A model generated the notes under the pieces. That model saw only the letters and a program-made list of their open reading frames with translations. It had not been told where the DNA came from and searched no databases. Positions 7,569 through 9,761 of a DNA stretch of 9,761 bases are shown piece by piece. Both the position numbers and the translations under genes were made by a program. Numbering within the stretch: position 1 is the stretch's first letter; each line of letters opens with the position of its first letter. The DNA is taken from the NCBI GenBank assembly GCA_030918015.1, contig JAUPTP010000040.1, positions 1-9,761 on the forward strand. The letters are read 5' to 3'. The stretch is from Pseudomonadota bacterium. Its GTDB lineage: Bacteria; Pseudomonadota; Gammaproteobacteria; Burkholderiales; Burkholderiaceae_C.

Positions 7569-8822
7569 TCAGGCGGCCTTGATCTTGAAGCCGGCGGCGT
7601 ACTTGGCCGGGTTCGTGCCGTCCCACACCACGCCGTCGATCATCTTGCTCGAGCGCATGTCGCTCTTCGGGACATTGGCCTTCACCTGGGCGGCCGCCTC
7701 CTTGTAGAGCGCGGTCTGGTTGACCGCCTTGGCCACCGCCAGGTAGTCCGGATCGCTCTTGAGCAGGCCCCAGCGGCGGTGCTGGGTCAGGAACCACATG
7801 CCATCCGACAGGTACGGGTAGTTCACCGCGCCGTCGTTGAAGAACTTCATGTGGTTGGGATCGTCCCAGGTCTTGCCCAGGCCGTTCTGGTAGCGGCCCA
7901 GGATGCGCTGGTTGATCGCGTCGACCGAGGTGTTGACATAGGACTTCTCGGCGATGACCTCGGCCATCTTCATCTTGTTCTGCAGGCCGGTGTCGATCCA
8001 GCGACCCGCATCGAGGATGGCCATGATCATGGCGCGCGCCGTGTTCGGGTTCTTCTGCACGAACTCGGCCGTGGTGCCCAGCACCTTCTCCGGGTGATCC
8101 TTCCAGATCTCCTGGGTGGTGGCGGCGGTCACGCCGATGCCGTCGATGATGGCGCGGTGGTTCCAGGGCTCGCCGACGCAGAAGCCGTCCATGTTGCCCA
8201 CCCGCATGTTGGCCACCATCTGCGGCGGCGGCACGGTGATCACCTTGGCGTCGCTCATCGGGTTGATGCCGGCCGAGGCGAGCCAGTAGTACAGCCACAT
8301 CGCGTGGGTGCCGGTCGGGAAGGTCTGCGCGAAGGTGTACTCGCGCTTGTCCGAGCCCATCAGCTTGGCCAGGCTGGCGGCGTCGACCGCGCCCTTGTCG
8401 GCGAGCTTCTTCGACAGCGTGATCGCCTGGCCGTTGTGGTTCAGATTCATCAGGACGGCCATGTCCTTCTTGGGGCCGCCCACGCCCAGGTGCACGCCGT
8501 AGACCAGGCCGTAGAGCACATGCGCCGCATCGAGCTCGCCGTTGACCAGCTTGTCGCGCACCGAGGCCCAGGACGACTCCTTCGACGCGATGATCTTGAT
8601 GCCGTACTTCTCGTCGAACTTCATCACCGAGGCCATCACCACCGAGGCGCAGTCGGTCAGCGGGATGAAGCCGATGCGGACTTCCTTCTTCTCGGGGGCG
8701 TCCGAACCTGCTGCCCAGGCCCCACCCGGCAGGGCAGCCGCGCTGCCTGCGGCCGCCACGGCGGCCGTGCGCTGCAGGAAGTCGCGCCGGGACGAGTTGA
8801 CAGGAATCGGGGGCGTCGTCAT
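7569..8822 (-). CDS. nrtA: Nitrate-type ABC transporter substrate-binding protein, Tat-exported (NrtA)
   Basis: 417 residues; the periplasmic receptor of the uptake system. The N terminus has a twin-arginine signal SRRDFLQ (11-17), an Ala-rich hydrophobic stretch and a likely AWA cleavage site near 37, so it is exported folded by Tat. The mature part follows the NrtA/CmpA fold: GFIPLTDCASVV (51-62), ESSWASVRDKLVNGELDAAH (82-101), a GTHAMWLYYWLASAGINP segment (171-188) and GFCVGEPWNHRAI (213-225). W85 and H173 fall where NrtA contacts nitrate, which favours nitrate over bicarbonate; this is alignment from memory. The start ATG at 8822 has GGAG eight bases upstream and begins right before the Tat signal. 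An in-frame upstream ATG at 8873 lies within the leader terminator stem and is not credible. It is the first gene of the operon and has a structured leader. Confidence 0.92.
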   Translation of the reverse strand: MTTPPIPVNSSRRDFLQRTAAVAAAGSAAALPGGAWAAGSDAPEKKEVRIGFIPLTDCASVVMASVMKFDEKYGIKIIASKESSWASVRDKLVNGELDAAHVLYGLVYGVHLGVGGPKKDMAVLMNLNHNGQAITLSKKLADKGAVDAASLAKLMGSDKREYTFAQTFPTGTHAMWLYYWLASAGINPMSDAKVITVPPPQMVANMRVGNMDGFCVGEPWNHRAIIDGIGVTAATTQEIWKDHPEKVLGTTAEFVQKNPNTARAMIMAILDAGRWIDTGLQNKMKMAEVIAEKSYVNTSVDAINQRILGRYQNGLGKTWDDPNHMKFFNDGAVNYPYLSDGMWFLTQHRRWGLLKSDPDYLAVAKAVNQTALYKEAAAQVKANVPKSDMRSSKMIDGVVWDGTNPAKYAAGFKIKAA

Positions 8823-8972
8823 GGAATTTCTCTCCAGGGAAGAATCGGGGACAGAAAAAAAAAGCGGCGTCACGATCGTTGTCCGATAGCTGGCTTGCGC
8901 CAGTCACCGGGACGATCGGACGCCGTTGTCCAAAAATGTCCCACCTAGTGAGGCCCCGTCGCCGAGGCCTCG
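8823..8972 (-). promoter_or_regulatory. nrtA leader RNA with two hexaloop hairpins and an attenuator (ANTAR-type antitermination leader)
   Basis: About 150 nt from the predicted sigma-54 start to the nrtA ATG. Hairpin P1 (8971-8950 on the minus strand): 8-bp stem GAGGCCTC/GGGGCCTC with one G-U pair and hexaloop GGCGAC. Hairpin P2 (8933-8916): 6-bp stem TTGGAC/GTCCGA with hexaloop AACGGC, having A at loop position 1 and G at position 4, the ANTAR-target consensus. The P2 loop and 3' arm also form the 5' arm of a terminator, so the two exclude each other. P1 keeps G4 but has G at loop position 1. The expected model, known from NasR in Klebsiella and NasT in Pseudomonas and Azotobacter, is that an ANTAR protein holds P1/P2 and blocks termination when nitrate is present. 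The structures are read by eye; the ANTAR assignment is inference. Confidence 0.75.
8855..8925 (-). terminator. Attenuator terminator in the nrtA leader
   Basis: Minus strand: arm CGGCGTCCGATCGT (8925-8912) pairs over 14 bp with ACGATCG (8879-8873) plus GACGCCG (8871-8865). A single bulged T lies at 8872, and C then nine T residues follow (8863-8855). The 32-nt apical loop contains its own hairpin, a CTGGC/GCCAG stem closed by a GCAA (GNRA-type) tetraloop (8903-8890). It ends 32 bp before the nrtA start codon, so untreated transcripts should stop before the gene. An alternative pairing, GTCCGAT (8921-8915) with ATCGGAC (8887-8881), competes with the main stem. Confidence 0.88.
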
Positions 8973-8982
8973 CAGGATGTAT

Positions 8983-8998
8983 TGCAGGGACCGTGCCA
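8983..8998 (-). promoter_or_regulatory. Sigma-54 (RpoN) promoter of the nrtABD operon
   Basis: Minus strand TGGCACGGTCCCTGCA, preceded by T and followed by AT. It matches the -24/-12 consensus TGGCACG-N4-TTGCA at all positions but one (C for the first T of TTGCA), and the invariant GG and GC are exactly 10 bp apart. The start site should fall near 8972, at the foot of leader hairpin P1. Sigma-54 dependence implies an enhancer-binding activator, in nitrogen assimilation typically NtrC, bound further upstream (about 9070-9200). This is a direct sequence match; the activator is inferred. Confidence 0.88.
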
Positions 8999-9066
8999 AC
9001 CCTGGAAAACCCGGCCATGACCGCCGGCGCGCGCCCGCATGGCACGACGAACCCCAGCGATCTGTT

Positions 9067-9195
9067 GTGCAGCGCACCATCGACAGGCAGCACCGGCCGA
9101 CAACGCACGGCGATGAGGCGCCGTGCCACATCGCGAGGCATGCAGCCGATGCCCCGCGCGCGTGCACGCCGCCACGGATCGGTGCAGAACGGTGC
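9067..9195. promoter_or_regulatory. Candidate upstream activator region (GCAC/GTGC half-sites and an 8-bp palindrome)
   Basis: About 95-225 bp upstream of the predicted nrtA start, where sigma-54 activators usually bind. Visible elements are GTGC-AGC-GCAC (9067-9077), a perfect inverted repeat GCACGGCG/CGCCGTGC with a 6-bp centre (9105-9126), GTGCAC (9162-9167) and two GGTGC copies (9181-9185 and 9191-9195). NtrC sites consist of GCAC...GTGC half-sites, but none of these pairs has the usual 7-bp centre. A role in nrt activation is therefore only suggestive. The rest of the gap, 8999-9250, shows no convincing gene. Confidence 0.3.
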
Positions 9196-9250
9196 GCGAC
9201 GCTTCATGGTCGTGCCTCGGCCCCCGATCCTCGGGTTGCCCCAGATGCCG

Positions 9251-9266
9251 TTGACGTAAACGGCAA
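9251..9266 (+). promoter_or_regulatory. Possible LiuR-like operator upstream of icmF
   Basis: TTGACGTAAACGGCAA is an imperfect palindrome: its halves agree at 6 of 8 positions when one is reverse-complemented. From memory it resembles the TTGACGT/ACGTCAA-type operators of the MerR-family regulator LiuR, which controls branched-chain amino acid and acyl-CoA catabolism in beta- and gammaproteobacteria. That pathway fits icmF, which starts 39 bp downstream. TTGACG could also be a -35 box, but no good -10 hexamer follows at 17 bp. Confidence 0.4.
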
Positions 9267-9272
9267 CCGAAA

Positions 9273-9306
9273 ATCGGGCTCCGGATGCTCTCGGAGTGCC
9301 CCCGAT
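9273..9306 (+). promoter_or_regulatory. Hairpin covering the icmF ribosome site and start codon
   Basis: ATCGGG (9273-9278) can pair with CCCGAT (9301-9306), which includes the first two bases of the start codon. Directly inside it, CTCCG (9279-9283) pairs with CGGAG (9292-9296), which contains the Shine-Dalgarno GGAG. The result is an 11-bp stem with a 4-nt bulge and an 8-nt loop. If it forms in the mRNA it would restrain translation. It could be incidental in such GC-rich DNA. Confidence 0.4.
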
Positions 9307-9761
9307 GACCGACCTCGCTGCCGCCCCCCAGGCCCTGGCCCGCTACCGGCCGAAGCACAAGGTGCGCTTCGTGACCGCCACCAGCCTGTTCGACGGGCAT
9401 GACGCCTCGATCAACATCATGCGGCGCCTGCTGCAGGGCATGGGTGCGGAGGTGATCCACCTCGGCCACAACCGCTCGGTCGACGAGGTGGTGACCGCCG
9501 CGCTGCAGGAAGACGTGCAGGGCATCGCGGTCAGCTCCTACCAGGGCGGCCATGTCGAGTACTTCAAGTACATGGTCGAGCTGCTGCGCGCGCGTGGCGG
9601 TGGGCACATCCAGGTCTTCGGCGGCGGCGGCGGTGTGATCGTGCCGGCCGAGATCCGCGACCTCGGCCACCACGGCGTGCGCATCTACAGCCCCGAGGAC
9701 GGCCAGCGCCTGGGCCTGGCCGGCATGATCGGCGAGATGCTGATGCGCTGCGACCGCGATC
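9305..9761 (+). CDS. icmF: Fused isobutyryl-CoA mutase IcmF, 5' part
   Basis: Adenosylcobalamin-dependent mutase that interconverts isobutyryl-CoA and n-butyryl-CoA, with side activity on isovaleryl/pivalyl-CoA; cytoplasmic. Only the first 152 residues are in the window; full-length IcmF is near 1,090, with a B12 domain, a MeaB-like GTPase chaperone domain and the substrate-binding mutase domain in that order. The visible part is the N-terminal cobalamin-binding domain: [20 protein letters not shown] (21-40) with the base-off ligand H32, the [18 protein letters not shown] segment (77-94) and the Gly-rich [16 protein letters not shown] (105-120). The B12 domain sits at the N terminus, which is the IcmF order; in methylmalonyl-CoA mutase it is C-terminal. 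A stand-alone B12 subunit cannot be excluded from the fragment, but the close match to betaproteobacterial IcmF makes fusion likely. The ATG has GGAG eight bases upstream. It is divergent from nrtA. Confidence 0.88.
   Translation, partial: MTDLAAAPQALARYRPKHKVRFVTATSLFDGHDASINIMRRLLQGMGAEVIHLGHNRSVDEVVTAALQEDVQGIAVSSYQGGHVEYFKYMVELLRARGGGHIQVFGGGGGVIVPAEIRDLGHHGVRIYSPEDGQRLGLAGMIGEMLMRCDRD

Noticed and set aside
8823..8873. Upstream ATG extending nrtA by 17 residues
   Set aside because: The ATG lies within the 3' arm of the leader terminator, and the Tat signal with a good ribosome site begins at 8822.
8887..8902. Second sigma-54-like site (TGGCGC followed by AGC, minus strand)
   Set aside because: The GG to GC distance is 9 bp rather than the required 10, and the bases belong to the hairpin in the terminator loop.
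7504..9207. 567-codon minus-strand open frame overlapping nrtA and the leader
   Set aside because: It is nrtA read in another frame. The part over the gap crosses the sigma-54 promoter and terminator and has no protein-like features.
8879..9259. 126-codon plus-strand open frame in the nrtA-icmF gap
   Set aside because: Arg/Pro-rich, no ribosome site, no motif, and it covers the nrt promoter and leader elements.
9127..9304. Cobalamin riboswitch before the B12-dependent icmF
   Set aside because: No B12-box-like conserved segment or suitable multi-helix fold was seen, and the likely leader is too short.
8945..9673. 242-codon minus-strand open frame opposite icmF
   Set aside because: Antisense shadow of the conserved B12 domain; no ribosome site and no family resemblance.

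Overview
The window comes from a very GC-rich genome with strong G/C bias at third codon positions. The gene families suggest a betaproteobacterium of the order Burkholderiales, perhaps of the Leptothrix/Rubrivivax/Sphaerotilus type. These families are HslU, a tandem PAS-GGDEF-EAL protein, type III pantothenate kinase, a nitrate-type ABC transporter and fused isobutyryl-CoA mutase. The taxonomic placement is inferred from protein resemblance only. No insertion sequence, phage gene, CRISPR array, tRNA or rRNA was recognised.

Layout. (1) 1-952, plus strand: the C-terminal three quarters of hslU, the ATPase of the HslUV protease. (2) 1073-4332, plus strand: a two-gene unit in which an intact PAS-GGDEF-EAL cyclic-di-GMP enzyme overlaps by ATGA with a six-segment potassium channel (filter TVGYGD). 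(3) 4223-5565, minus strand: a small uncharacterised protein followed by coaX, which makes phosphopantothenate for coenzyme A. The 3' ends of coaX and the channel gene overlap convergently by 110 bp. (4) 5693-8998, minus strand: a three-gene ABC transporter operon of the nitrate family. It runs from a Tat-exported binding protein (nrtA) to a permease (nrtB) to an ATPase (nrtD), and a strong intrinsic terminator closes it. (5) 9305 to the end, plus strand: the 5' part of icmF, the B12-dependent fused isobutyryl-CoA mutase, divergent from the nitrate operon.

The most informative part is the 482-bp gap between nrtA and icmF. Read on the minus strand it holds a near-consensus sigma-54 promoter (TGGCACGGTCCCTGCA). 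A leader RNA of about 150 nt follows, with two hexaloop hairpins and then a 14-bp intrinsic terminator ending in nine U residues. The 5' arm of the terminator shares bases with the second hairpin. This is the layout of leaders controlled by ANTAR antiterminators (NasR/NasT). The likely logic is two-step control: nitrogen limitation through sigma-54/NtrC starts transcription, and a nitrate-responsive ANTAR protein encoded elsewhere lets it pass the leader terminator. On the icmF side there is a near-palindrome resembling LiuR-type operators and a hairpin that would cover the ribosome binding site and start codon.
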